A stretch of DNA of 64,000 bases, taken from positions 7,305,784 through 7,369,783 of the forward strand of contig JAGGNK010006559.1 of the NCBI GenBank assembly GCA_017590115.1, in the 5' to 3' direction. Each line of letters opens with the position of its first letter. Position 1 is the first letter of the stretch. The translations under genes and the position numbers were made by a program. Below are positions 1-19,520 of the stretch, one piece after another. The stretch is from Montifringilla adamsi (lineage: Eukaryota; Chordata; Aves; Passeriformes; Passeridae). The notes beneath the pieces were generated by a model. It saw only the letters and a list, made by a program, of their open reading frames with translations, was not told the origin of the DNA and made no database searches.

Positions 1-277
1 AGTACAGTATTACATGCCATATGCACTGCTGTGGACTGGAAAGGCCAACACTTGTCCTTGAAGAGTGTATTTCTTGTTTTATGGGTTCAGTAGCCTTCTC
101 CTGGCAGAGCAGGGCAGGTGGAGCAGTGCAGCTGTCTCTGACATGCAGTGCAGCATCAGCAGATCTCTCCTCTTCAAGTGATACTTTACTGCCCCTGTCC
201 TTGGGGCTGTCAGATTTTTAAACTGAACCCTTGTGCTGTGCATGCTTCGTGTGATTTTTCCTAGTGCACATAAGTGA

Positions 278-8239
<7,962 letters not shown>

Positions 8240-9790
8240 GGGGATCACCGTGGAACCTGTGGTTTTAAATTCTTTGCTCCTTACTCTTTCTCTTGATACT
8301 ACCCCACACAGGGTGGAAGAATATACTATAGAAATGTCAGTCTCTTCACTTTGTTTACTTTTAATTGTTTAACCTTAAGCTGATTTGAAGCAAGTTTGGG
8401 TTATTTTCCCTTCATGCTTTTTGGGACTATTTTTGTGCTTTATTTTGACATGCCACTTCTTCGTCATTCCACTAAGCCCTTTGGCTACCTCTGTTCCCTT
8501 AGGTTTTGTTTTTTTTAAAACTGAACGTGACCTGCTAAATTTTTTCCAGTGGGTTAACCTCAGTTCAGACCGGTATGTCATCTGGATGACACTGAAGTCA
8601 TACCTATCCCTCTGTGTGGGTTTCCTTTTTAACATGACATTGAAGAGTACTTGATGGGTGAAAAAAAGATTAATGCACTTTGTATCAGGTTATTAAATAC
8701 TGTTGAGGAAGTAGACACACAATGTAGCAGCACCACAATATTTATTACTCTGTCACAGTTTTTAGCATTTCTGAGTTGCAGGTCAACTGATAAAGTGACC
8801 TCCTCTTTTAAGCCGTTACTGGCACAGGAAGTAGAGTAGATAATGAGAGGAACGGTGAAGACAAAGCAATTTTTCTGGGGTTTTGGAGCTAAGTGTCTCT
8901 GCACACCTCAGGCATTTGAATTACAGCTACTTTTCAGCCTGTTGCATCTAGGCAGAAAATTTACCACCCTCACTTATGTTATTTGTGCTGTCCACAAATG
9001 ATCCTTTTAGTTCCGATCATTCTTGGACAACAGTCCTCTCCCTATATATATTTTTTTGTTTTACTGCTGGTTTATTATATTGTACAGACTGTAAAATGTA
9101 ATATTATTTTGTACAACTTTATTGAAGAAAAATACTTGTAGAAGATCTTTGTGCCTTGATTATGGCTGTACCTGTAAAATGAGCTAAGATGTAAGTATGT
9201 TTTTGATTGCGCTGTACAGCTTGATGTCAACCTTACCTGCAGCAGTGACTGGAGGTAAGAACTTTATCTGTAGAGTTTAGGGGTTTTTTTCTGGTTTATA
9301 TAAAAATGCTCTTTAGTATAAAAATTATAAATTATGCAAATTAACCACTTACCTTTCCAAGTAAGGTATTACAGTCACCGGATGTTGCAGCAAACATGCC
9401 TTTCTCTTTTGAAGTCTCAGCTTTAAAACATTGGAATTCATTCAAGTGTCCAAATTGCAACCTGGTGTTGTTTTAATGGGAAACAAGGATTTTTTTTCTT
9501 TTTCTCTTTTTTTTTTTTTTTTTTTGTCCTTTATATTTAGAAAATATGTTTGGTAATTCTTTGGTCATTCATAGAACTTCACAATTGCACAGACCGATTG
9601 TGAATGTGTAAAGCACCATTCTATAGAGCTCTTCAATCTTTGTACCAACAGCGGCTTTCATTGTGCAAGTAAATAGCGAGAAAGAAGATAAAAAAAAAAG
9701 GTGTATAAACCCTTGTGTCTGGCCTAAGAGAATTACAAGATGACATTTTTATTTCTCTTTTAATAAAGAGACACATTAGAAAATTATTTT
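8240..9790 (+). other. GNAL: Probable GNAL 3' UTR
   Basis: AT-rich sequence after the GNAL stop, without a supported reading frame. An AATAAA at 9762-9767 is the first clear polyadenylation signal I found downstream of the stop, so the UTR probably ends about 20 bases later. A poly-T tract lies near 9508-9525. Confidence 0.55.
9762..9767 (+). terminator. GNAL: Candidate polyadenylation signal for GNAL
   Basis: AATAAA in the context TCTTTTAATAAAGAGA, about 1.5 kb after the GNAL stop codon. A later AATAAA at 11669-11674 is an alternative but lies inside the terminal MPPE1 exon of the other strand, so the first is preferred. Confidence 0.5.
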
Positions 9791-11630
9791 ATTTTAAATA
9801 TTGTAGAATCAAAATGTGTGAATATTTCTCAAACTTGAATAATTTATGCAAATGACATTCTCAAAACAAGTTGTGGTACAGTACAATATATAAAAAGCAA
9901 GAATTGCTGTAGCAATAAGGCATGTCCTTTTTAGTAACTATAACACTGCTTTATATTTTATACATAGGTGTTTTATGTCTGTGACTATATACTTTTCCTG
10001 TGTCCAAGATAACCTGTACAAATGTCTAAAATTACAGTTGCAATAACAGAAACCTAGAGAAGTGTTAGACTACATTACTTTATAGAATGTTTTACCACAC
10101 TTCGGACCATTCCCCCCACTTCATTTTAAATTTAGAGAGAGATGAAGAGCTAACACAGTCCGCACACTGGCATATAAATCAGCAGGTTTTATTAACTTTT
10201 TACTGTATTGTTATTAGTTATAAACCCCAATCTGTCATCTTTTTAAAATCAGACTACAGTCCAGTTGAAAACTTGTTTCCAGTTGAATAGAAAACAATCC
10301 CATTTTAGATACTCTAATACGATCATTTTCTCTTCCCAGAAATTTTTATGTTTAATTCAGTCATATTTCCTAAAAAGTGAAAGGCTGGGTGGAATAAGCT
10401 AACAGTAAACAGAATTCTCTTATTTCTCATGCCAAAGAAAGTAATAGAATGAATAACAAAAGATAGTATTTTTTTTTTTTTAAATTAGCCCCAGACCAGG
10501 AGTTCAGGTTAGAGCTCCCAGCCTCTGCAGGACCATCAGCAGGAAAACTGGTCCTGGTGTGAAGTAGTCCTTCTGTTTTTTTCTGGGGAGCAGAAAAGTG
10601 GGTGGGGAGCAGCAGTAGGCTTGTCCCACCTTCCCCCACACACTGGAGACGCCGAGTTCAGATTTTATCTTTGTGGCACAGCTGGTGGCCTCTGCTTCCC
10701 CACAGAGGAGCTAGTGCAGTTCAAAATGTGACACTACACTAAAGTCAACCGAACTTGTGGAATGTAAAATAAGGTGCATTCCTATCCCTGGCTGTAGACT
10801 GAGGGCTGAGGCATAGGATAATGTTACTGCAGCTGTATTTGACCTTCCTTCTTGCAGGAGATCAGCAACTGGAGGGCCCCTCACCACAGATCTCTTGGAT
10901 GCAATAGGGCCCTCTTTTTTTAAGCTCATCATAGCACATCTTTTTGAAAGCAGCAGCTTGAGGTGTCACCCTACCTTTTTTTTTTTTTAAGCAGTTTTCA
11001 AGTGTGTATCAGCAAACTGGATCCTTGAGCTTCTTCCCTGTGTTGTCTGGTAGATGGAGAACTGCAAATTATAGTCAGCTAACAATTTACTGTGTCAGGA
11101 ACCAGAAGATTTCTTGTCCCAAACCACAGTCCCTTACACACAACACTATAAAAAGGTTACGGAAATCCACATCTCTCAGTGCTGATGCATCCAGATTCTG
11201 CCTGACCCTAACAAACACAACTATGACATTTGAAGGGCCATGCAGCAATAAAACAGAGAAACATTTCCAGTTTGCAAGATTCAGCCTCCACCAGGGTAAG
11301 ACACAAGTGCAGACAAGTGATGAGGCTATAGGATTTACATAATGTACAGTTACACTTTTAATATACATATTTGATACAAAAATTATAGCAGGAAAAGGAC
11401 TCATTTGATTGTCGAATACAGTATTTTTGTACAGCATGAAACGTTCATTTCAGTTAATTATTTATCCTGTAGTAGTCATATCAGCTGTATAGGACTTCTA
11501 TGGTATGTGTAAATGCAACCTGCCTTCAGACTAGCAATCAAATTAGGTCATTTGCTGGCATGAATATAGTCTGATGTTTGACTGTTCTCAGCTTTGGTAT
11601 TTCAGTGACTGAATGCAGATGTCTGGCTCT
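9791..11630. other. Tail-to-tail interval between GNAL and MPPE1
   Basis: No coding exon recognised. It probably holds the MPPE1 3' UTR on the minus strand: AATAAA on that strand lies at 10188-10193, and ATTAAA at 11357-11362. Several short open frames on both strands have no family resemblance. Poly-T runs occur near 10470-10481 and 10977-10988. Confidence 0.5.
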
Positions 11631-11813
11631 TCATACTGCTTTATGCTTACTGATTAAACGCTGAGCAAAATAAAACGGTGGAGTGAGAAGCTGAACATGA
11701 GCTAGTACCAGGATCACAAGCAGAGCACCTGCTGCACAGTAGATAGTGAAGACTCTGCTCTCAAATGGAAGGAAGCATTTTTGGAGGGAGAAGTCAGTTG
11801 GTGTTATGCTGCC
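11631..11813 (-). CDS. MPPE1: MPPE1 terminal exon, membrane helix and ER-retrieval tail
   Basis: Acceptor TTTCCAG. Encodes [17 protein letters not shown], then a hydrophobic helix ([20 protein letters not shown]) and the tail ISKHKAV before TGA. The KxKxx ending fits retrieval from the Golgi by COPI, in line with action at the ER exit. Confidence 0.94.
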   Translation of the reverse strand, partial: GSITPTDFSLQKCFLPFESRVFTIYCAAGALLVILVLAHVQLLTPPFYFAQRLISKHKAV

Positions 11814-14800
11814 CTGGAAAAGAAATGAAGACTGTCACTTTGCTGTGTTACAGTGGGTTCTGAATCAGGAGTGAACACCACAGCTGTCAGATCTCCAATT
11901 TCTAAATCCCTGTGTTGGGTGGCAAGGGTTGGGGCCAGTTTCCTAGTACCAGTGCCTTCTCCAGGGGGCTGAAGAGTCCATACCTTGTGGTGCTGGGCAC
12001 TGACTGGAATATTCACCAGGCCAACATTAGCCCAGAGGCCAATCTTCCCATCTAGCATAAACAAAGAGCTGGGCTCCTCATCTGATTTGCCTTCAAGAGA
12101 AGCCTAACTTTAGCTGCTGCAAATCCACCAGGAAGGAGCCTTTCCAGGCTGGAGTTAGGTTTTGTGAATGTGCCCCTTCCTTCCCCAAGCCCTCCTCCTC
12201 ACCCAGTACATGCTGCAAAAACACACGTTGGCTAATCCAAATTAGGAATATGAACTTCAGCAACAAAGAACTTTGTTGGGTTTTGGCTTGACTTTGCAGT
12301 TTAAATGAAAGTTTACAGCAGATCGAGGCTGAGGAGTTCAAACAGTAGTGAAGAGGATGCCACTTTAATTAGCCAACCTCTTGTTTTGCAGTGAAGATGT
12401 GCTGTCTGGAGTGTGCAGAGTGCGTGTGCAGTTTGAAGGCAGCTACTCTCAGGACTATGAAATAAACAGAACTACTTTCAACATCAAATATTAACAGTTG
12501 CATAAAATGAATTTAAACATATGGGGTTATCTGTGTATTAAGCAGCCTAAACTCAACAGCAGTAAAACATACATAAAAGATTTCCCCCTCCAAGTCACAG
12601 ACTACTCTATGAACAGATTGTAGGTTTTGCTTCTTACTCCAAGTTTCTAAGAGTTCTGTTTTATTTTTGAACTGGGGAACTAATTGATTTACCTCTAAGG
12701 ATATACTGAGCACTGGAACTGCCTGCACAAGCATAACCAACACACTGTATGTGAACTGGCAACGAGGAGGCAGACTGGGCACGTCACAAACACTTTCACT
12801 GCACTAATGCACACGTTTGAAAACCGTGATCACCGTGCAAAAGGCTTTGAGGTGGATACAGTCTTGTTTTCACAGCTGGTAAATCAGCCAAGCCAAACTG
12901 GTCTTTCTGCTGTTCAGTGCACAATACTGATTATTTTTACAAGTCAATAGTTTACAGTGCACTCTCTTTCTAAGAAAATGTACCCAGATACTAATTAGGT
13001 CTTTAGCAGCATTGCTTTGTACCACACAGAACATGTGGCTCCCACAGATGTACTTTATAAAGTGGATGCAGTGTACTGAGTGGGTTGGGTGGGTAGGCAG
13101 TTTTTTTTTTATTATTTTTCGTTTTTACAGGTAGAATCAGTTTTTAAAAATAATAGCTGACTGCCATGTTGATTTATCTATGAAGGTTATCTGACAAAAA
13201 TAAAAAAAAAATTAAAACTTACCATGATGAAACTAGGATTGTTTCTATTCCTCCAACTGAATGATGGGACACTGATTTCTGGAATTTTCCCTGCGTGCAG
13301 CACTTCACAAGCACTATGAGTGTGCCCACTGAGAATCAAACGGGGCTGAAACCACCATAGCAGCTGGAACGCAAAATAGTAAAGCACAAAAATTAACTCA
13401 CAGCTAAAAAGAAATTGAACTTAAAAACCTCTTTTTTTTTTTTTTTCCTTTGAACATTATGGCAATTCTCATGTGTTTACAAAGTGTTTCCTGTAAACTT
13501 CTGTTTTCCAGTAAGAACTCTGTTGGTATTGCAGTATCAGTCATACCCATTTAGGCCTGATCCCAAGTACTGGGCTTTTTTTTTCATACAGATGAGAACA
13601 AAGGCAACAGCATGCTGTGGACATCACAAAGAGAAAAACTTTGGGTTTAGTAAAGCAATGCTATTTTCTTACCTAAGGAAGAATCTCAACAATCTTTAAG
13701 TGAAGACATTTATGCAGAAGGAAAGAAACAATGACCATTGAGTTTTAAGGGAATATTTTAAATTTTCTTGTTACTAATTCAACAGAAATTATGCTTTCAA
13801 AGTATTGGAAAACTGTGGCTTCATCCACGTTATTGACAGGTGTGTCAATAATTTACACAGTACAGAAAATACAGAATGCTGAAGTGGAGGTAATGGCACC
13901 ACAGCAGATTTAAGAGTGCCAAGACTTAGGAGCTGTCCCTGGGAATCCTGGCAGGACCAAGGCCATGATGGTGAGGATCCTCAGGGGAGCAGCTCTAACA
14001 AGCAGCCTCTCCCAGGCCTCATTAGACAGGAGCAGCTGTGCTGTTTATCTCAGCCAACAGCCTTACCACAATTTTTTAATCTATTTATATCTACAGTCAT
14101 GTCCCCCTCTCACCCACCCACTGCCACTGAAGTTCCCAAGAAATCAAACCTTTTGTGATGCCTCTTGAGACAGTACATCATACTTTTCCTTAAAGGGGAT
14201 GTTTTTCTCCTCTGGAGGAGCAGAATCTTCTCCAGTGCATTCAGCATCACTTTTCCGATAGAGAGGGTAATGCTGGGAGTAATTAAAAGCAAGGATTAGT
14301 TGTTAATGATCCAGCCTTTCTGGAACAGTAATAAATGCACAAAAACAACATGTCAATATGTTGCCTCCCCCCACTTCTAACACACCTGTAAAAGGATGGG
14401 TTCTGAAGCTGGAAGCTTTTCCACATCACTGCATCTTTTGTTGGAATGATTTGGTTTCTGTGAACAAAATGAAGCCATAGAAGGAGTGAAGATAATTAAG
14501 CAATAGCTAGGTTTTAAGGGGTTAGGGAGGGTGGGGTTGTTGTTGGATTTGGTTTTTGTTATATGTTATTATCTGAGCTAAACTGCTTTTTGTTAAGCAG
14601 TTTAGATCAGATACTACCCACTGTAAGAACTCCTAACAGCTTTACTGTGGACTAGTGAAACTCCCCATTCTGTACGTGCTGTAAATACAGCTGTGCTCTT
14701 TCTGACTGTGATGCCTGATGCCTTAAGTTTTAGCTTATATTTTTCAGATTCTGTGCTGCTTTAGTGTATAGTTTTGAGCTTCATCAACTGCAGAAAGCAG

Positions 14801-17800
14801 CAGCAGCAGATCTCTGCACCAACAAGGCAAAGGAGTTTGAGGGCAGCCCAAGGGAAATAGAGTCTGGCCATTTTTCCACTGGGAGCTGGTTTCCTGATTG
14901 ACTGCCAGCCCAGTCAATGCTGCCTACTGTGCATCCAGTCAGCCTGTGAAAAAGGGAAGAGGAAGGAAATACAAGAAGTAATTTGATATGGTGGAAAAAA
15001 TACAATTAAAACACTACTAGGGTATGAGGAAAGCATTGCAGTAGAATCAGGAAACTAAAAGAACATGCTTGAAGGCTATAAAACAGAATAATATCCATAA
15101 ATATAAATGCAGGAATGTGTATCTGGAGTCAAAGGGAGGGTTACAGAACTGCCATTGCTCATAAGACAGGAAATTACACTGTTGGCAGCACTGACAAGGA
15201 AGTTGACACCATTAGTGCTAAGCAACACTGTTAATAGTTAAGTAAACATGGTTAAGAGGGATGTGAGGGGGGAGAAAGACTTGCTAACAAGTTGCACTGT
15301 GAACTGGAAGCAGATTTTTTTGGTAGAGTCTGGTTGTATCCTGGCTATGCTACAGTATCAGCATTCCCATTGTGGCAGAGGAGTCTCTGGCTGTAGTCAG
15401 ATCTTCAATAATCTCTTACCTGCTGGGAGCAATTCAGTTTGTGAGAAAGTGCCACAAGTTTTGCCTCTGAGGTACGGCAGACAGCACAGCCATCACCCTC
15501 CATGGCCACACTGTTCACTAGGACAAAGCTGGAAAATACCAGGGGGTGGGCTAAGAGAAATGGGGAGGACAGGAAGGCATTTGTTGTTCATGCACACGTG
15601 TGCGATAAACTTCATTTTATAAAATGCAACTGTTCCTAAGTTGGACATAGCTCAACAAAGCAGCAGAATGTAACAGCTCCTGAAATCATGTGTTACAAAT
15701 CCTCCTCTGAGTATCTGTACCACAGCCATGTCTCTGCCTGGTTGGCTCCTTTATACAGTTGTTAATTAGATTGCACAATGTACCTTATGCTTCATGCTTA
15801 CACTAAAGATTTTTTTTTTTTATTTTAATGGATACTTAAGTTGTATTCTAGTGGAATGTTAGAAGTTCATCACTAAACTAAATTCTGAGGGAAAGGAGAA
15901 CTTGCTTCTCTCCCCACACAGTTTAGACCTCAGAGACAGAATCTGAGACATTGAATTTCCTCAGATCAGCTGAAAAGCAGAACAGCACTGCATTTGGGTG
16001 ACTGCGCTGAACAAACTTAGTTTTGTACTTTGTGGTCTCTGACACAAAAAGCAGGATTTTATTCTTAATAGAAGGTTTCCCTGTAGATTTCAAATCACCT
16101 TAAGTTCTGCCACAAGATTCATACCCGTTTAGTCACACATTCAGCTTGAGATACATCCCCAGTTCAATTCAGTCTGTTTAGAAGACAAAAATAAGCTGAA
16201 TGCTTCACTTAAGAGATACTAGTCAATAGTAAAACAAAAATTAATTCTCTTTTAGCAAATTAAGCTGCTTTTATACCATAGATTTGTTGTAAAATAGTTT
16301 ATTTAGGAATATTTATTTTAGGAATATTAATAATGTAGCTCATTGCAGTTAATGGATACCAGACAGGCAATCTACAACTGCATACAAGAATTCTGCTATG
16401 CTGTTTTATCAAAGGAGACATGGAGATGTTCCTTAATAATTATTTTTTAAACAGCTGAAATACATATCTTGAGTACCCCACATCTGCATGATAAGCAACA
16501 GCTTTATACTGAGCATTCATGAAGCTCAGAAATCTTCCTAAAATAGACACAACCATTTCCAGACCTGTTCAGAATTTTTAATTAAACATTTATCTGTTTG
16601 CTTAATTAAGGGAACCAGTGTAAACCTGTAGGTTTTGAATCTCACATTTCCACAAGTGGGTACAACCCAAGGGCACACACATGCCAAACACAGAGTGGCG
16701 ATGGGCCTTCCCTTCCTGACTCTGAGACTTCAGCACCTTTCCACAAACCCAGCACTGCATTCCCTCTTCATTTCCTGCGCGGTGTCTGGAGGTAACAGCA
16801 CACGGCAGCCAAGTGCAGCCATGGGGACACAGCTGTGAGAACAAACTGCACCGAGGTCTGCTCGAAGCCAAAACCAGCTCGAGCGTTACTACCCCACCTT
16901 GTGGAAAAACTGCAGACACACAACTGCTGTGTTCCCAAATTCCTCAAACAAGGGTTAAGTTCTGCAGACTAAAGTTATTAAAATTAATGGAACTCCCAAT
17001 TTATAAACATAGAGGGGGGTTGGTTCATGTTTCTTTATCCTGCTATGTTTACAGCCATGGCTCATTACCTGCTGCAAGGAAGTATAAAGTCACACCAGAG
17101 AAATGGATTCTGACTCCACAGTACTTTTCCATTTAAAAGGAAATTGTTAGATTTTACATAGCACTAAGTACAGCTTCCTGTCCATATCAAACTACAGGTC
17201 TGTACAAAGTGTTTGAGGTTTAACACATCATAAGGTAGGTGATTAAAAAAAAAAGGCCCTAAGTGAAGCATTCCCATAATATTTCATTAGAAAAAAATGA
17301 AATATACTCACTTTATTCCTTTCCGAGTTATCAGCTTTCCTGAAGTAAAGTTGAAAACCTTTTCAAATCGATTTATCTTGTAAGTAGTCATTCTGTGTCA
17401 CAGAGCAAAAATACAACTGAGGTAAGAAATTGCCATTGGAACTCAGCTGACACAGCGGCTTTACAGTTTGCTGACCACTCATGCAGCTTGCTGCTCCATT
17501 ATCCAGCTCACACAATCACTCAGGAAACTCACAGGGATGCTCTGACACCTCTTGTGTCCTCCAGCCCCTTCCATCAGTGCAAGCACCAGCAGAGTGAGGG
17601 CATTTACACTCTCCTGTGCTAACAGGAGTGGGAATATGCTCAGGTGCCTTTCTAAGGAGAAGGCCCAGAACAAGGAAAAGCAGCTTCAAGGATTCCATGT
17701 CAGTACAGAAGGATCAGCTCTGAACAACCCTCATACGGCCAGAGAAGCATGAACCTGTTTTGTGCACAGGTCTTACTCTAAATTACAACCCTTTTTAATT

Positions 17801-19419
17801 CGATCATGATCCAAAAGTTCCCATATAACCACAAAACAGGTGCCTCAGACCCTGCACAGTTACTGTGGGCACGCTGATCCTTCATTCTTGGCACTTGTGT
17901 ACTCCTGGCACTGATGAGACTCACTCGTAATGAAATCCGATGTCGTGGTTCCCAGCGATGACCACCAGCTCCGTAAAAACTGAATGCTGGAACATTTTCC
18001 GGAACCTCCTGACATCATCTGCCCAGGCCTGCAGGAGAACAACAGAAGAAGAAATCGGTGCTGTTCCACAGCATCAAAGGTTTTGTAGTGGGTTTGCAAG
18101 GCGAGGTTTTGGTACTGGAGGGGCGGCAGCGGTGGCTTCTGTGGGAGCCCCCCCTGTGTCCTACAGAGCCGGTGCCAGCCAGCTCCAAGCTGGACCTACC
18201 GCTGGCCAAGGTTGACAGTGCCTCTGGGATAACAGAATAAGGAAGGTGGCAAAAAAGGAATCCCTGCAACTGCAGCCAGAGAGAGGAGTAAGAATTTGTG
18301 AGAGGAAGAGCCCTGCAGACACCAAGAACAGTAAAGGAGGCAGGTCTGTTTGTGTTTTCTCTCCCCTCTCCAGTCAAGGAAGGAAGTGACAGGGCAGCTT
18401 TGTTGGGCACTGGCCATCCAGCCAGGGCTGGCCCATCACAAGTGTCTAACACAGAAGCACAAACTCAGAGGTTTACATTGTGTAAATTTTATAGGAGGCA
18501 CAAAACTGTCAAGGTACTTCCAAAAATGAAGGAGAAGCACAACATTCCAACTCCTATCTGAAAAGCTAGAAACTTCTACCAACAGGACAACTGTAGCAGT
18601 ATTAAGCAAAGCTTTGCATACCTAATCTGCTTCCATTTCCTTCAAGAAATCCTCATTTTTTGAAACAAGACAGCTGATGATGTCATACCTGAGGTGAGCT
18701 CCATTTTCCTTCATCAAAAACATCTCCCAGAATAAAAACAATATCTGGCTGCAGTAACCATAAGGCAGTTTGGAAAGATCTCTCCATTTGCCATTCCCTG
18801 AAAGGAAAATACAGAACCAGTTATCACTGCCTTACCTCTGGATCCTCAGCTTTGGATACAGACACATAGCCTGGCAATAGGAATGGGAAACTGGCTCTAA
18901 TACTGAAATATGAAAATATATTATGAAATCCAAATTAAATACTTAGAAATCAAGTGTAAGGACAGTAGGTGCATCTTACCTGGTGGGTAATTCCACTGTG
19001 ATACAAGACATGCAAGAAGTAATAGCAGCTTGTTTATTTTTCATTACAGTTCTAATGAATTGCTGTTTAATAGAACAGTGAATTATTGTCCCATTAGCTA
19101 CTACTAAAAACTCTAAAACTGGCTAGAGATTATTTTAAAAAATTAATAGTTACCTTCTTAGCTTATCCAGCCAATGTCCTTTGATTTCACCAAGTAGGTG
19201 TGTATCAGCTAAAATTATGGCCTTTAGGACTGAATCTTTTTCAGTCACGTGAGCTCCACCTTTCACTTTTGGCCATCGGCATTGAAATATTACCACATAG
19301 TAAATTAAAAATTCACAAAATATTAACACTGAGCTGACAAAGCACACAAGTTTCAGCAGAAAACAGAGCCTCCTCTTCAGAGGGAGATTCTTCACAGCAG
19401 TCGAGCTAGAACTCAGCAT
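11631..19419 (-). CDS. MPPE1: MPPE1 (PGAP5), GPI-anchor remodelling metallophosphoesterase, complete coding region
   Basis: Manganese-dependent phosphodiesterase that removes ethanolamine phosphate from the second mannose of GPI anchors at ER exit sites, allowing efficient export of GPI proteins (family knowledge). Nine coding exons on the minus strand (19154-19419, 18689-18797, 17925-18028, 17312-17392, 15420-15528, 14386-14457, 14150-14272, 13223-13363, 11631-11813) join without frame conflict into 395 codons plus stop, the usual length. In order: an N-terminal membrane segment around residues 20-45, the metallophosphoesterase blocks [19 protein letters not shown] and SGHTHS, a C-terminal membrane helix, and the ending KHKAV, which fits the KxKxx dilysine ER-retrieval pattern. 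The variable, Cys-containing part lies in the middle exons. No break is seen; all metal-binding motifs are intact. Confidence 0.95.
13223..13363 (-). CDS. MPPE1: MPPE1 exon with SGHTHS
   Basis: Acceptor TTTTGCGTTCCAG, donor GTAAGT. 47 codons, encoding [20 protein letters not shown] through [16 protein letters not shown] is the last metal-binding block. Confidence 0.96.
14150..14272 (-). CDS. MPPE1: MPPE1 exon, HYPLYRKSD segment
   Basis: Encodes [16 protein letters not shown] through [11 protein letters not shown], 41 codons in phase 0. Acceptor ACTCCCAG, donor GTTTGA, which is a weak donor but keeps the frame. The His of HYPLY lies in the active-site region. Confidence 0.93.
14386..14457 (-). 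CDS. MPPE1: MPPE1 variable exon
   Basis: 72 bp, acceptor TTTTGTTCACAG, donor GTGTGT. Encodes [16 protein letters not shown] and EPILLQ. This is the least conserved stretch of the family, so it rests mainly on clean splice sites and on both phases being zero. Confidence 0.85.
15420..15528 (-). CDS. MPPE1: MPPE1 exon, [11 protein letters not shown] segment
   Basis: Acceptor GGTATTTTCCAG, donor GTAAGA. Encodes [17 protein letters not shown] through KLNCSQQ. The paired Cys residues and the LNCS sequon are typical of this part of the protein. Confidence 0.93.
17312..17392 (-). CDS. MPPE1: MPPE1 exon, KINRFEKVF segment
   Basis: Acceptor TCTGTGACACAG, donor GTGAGT. Encodes [15 protein letters not shown] through TRKGIN. 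It enters in phase 1 and leaves in phase 2, matching its neighbours. Confidence 0.93.
17925..18028 (-). CDS. MPPE1: MPPE1 exon with GNHD
   Basis: Acceptor TTCTCCTGCAG, donor GTGAGT. Encodes AWADDVRRF through [17 protein letters not shown] supplies the Asn and His ligands of the dinuclear metal centre. Confidence 0.95.
18689..18797 (-). CDS. MPPE1: MPPE1 exon with GDVFDEGKW
   Basis: Acceptor TTTCCTTTCAG, donor GTATGA. Encodes [19 protein letters not shown] followed by [16 protein letters not shown], the second metal-binding block of the calcineurin-like phosphoesterase fold. Confidence 0.95.
19154..19419 (-). CDS. MPPE1: MPPE1 first coding exon
   Basis: The exon itself probably starts at 19520 after the acceptor TTTTCTCCGCAG. 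Coding begins at the ATG complementary to 19417-19419 (MLSSSSTAV). It encodes the membrane segment [20 protein letters not shown] and the first metal-binding block [10 protein letters not shown], ending KLRR with the last codon split. Donor GTAACT. A longer open frame upstream has no ATG. Confidence 0.9.
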
Positions 19420-19520
19420 TGCAGTACCAGCATAAGACAATGGCTCTAGTTCTCCTCTCAGATGAAAACAGCTTGGGCTGCTCAAAGGATCACACTGGGC
19501 TTTTTGTCAGCACAAAATCC
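19420..19520 (-). promoter_or_regulatory. MPPE1: MPPE1 5' UTR part with an overlapping upstream ORF
   Basis: Between the acceptor at 19521-19522 and the start ATG lies one other ATG on the minus strand (TTATGCTGG). It opens a six-codon frame (MLVLQC) whose TGA overlaps the MPPE1 start as ATGCTGAG. The main ATG has a poor context (TGCAATGC). Such an overlap can damp translation by requiring termination and restart. Confidence 0.5.

Larger units (their letters stand above)
11814..19153 (-). other. MPPE1 introns
   Basis: Eight introns between the coding exons; the longest are 15529-17311 and 11814-13222. I see poly-A and poly-T runs (13092-13103, 13430-13446, 15811-15822, 17246-17255) but no named transposon, RNA gene or further exon. 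Confidence 0.55.

Noticed and set aside
11804..12064. 86-codon minus-strand frame touching the last MPPE1 exon
   Set aside because: Intron sequence read through the acceptor at 11814; the protein-supported exon is 11631-11813 in another phase.
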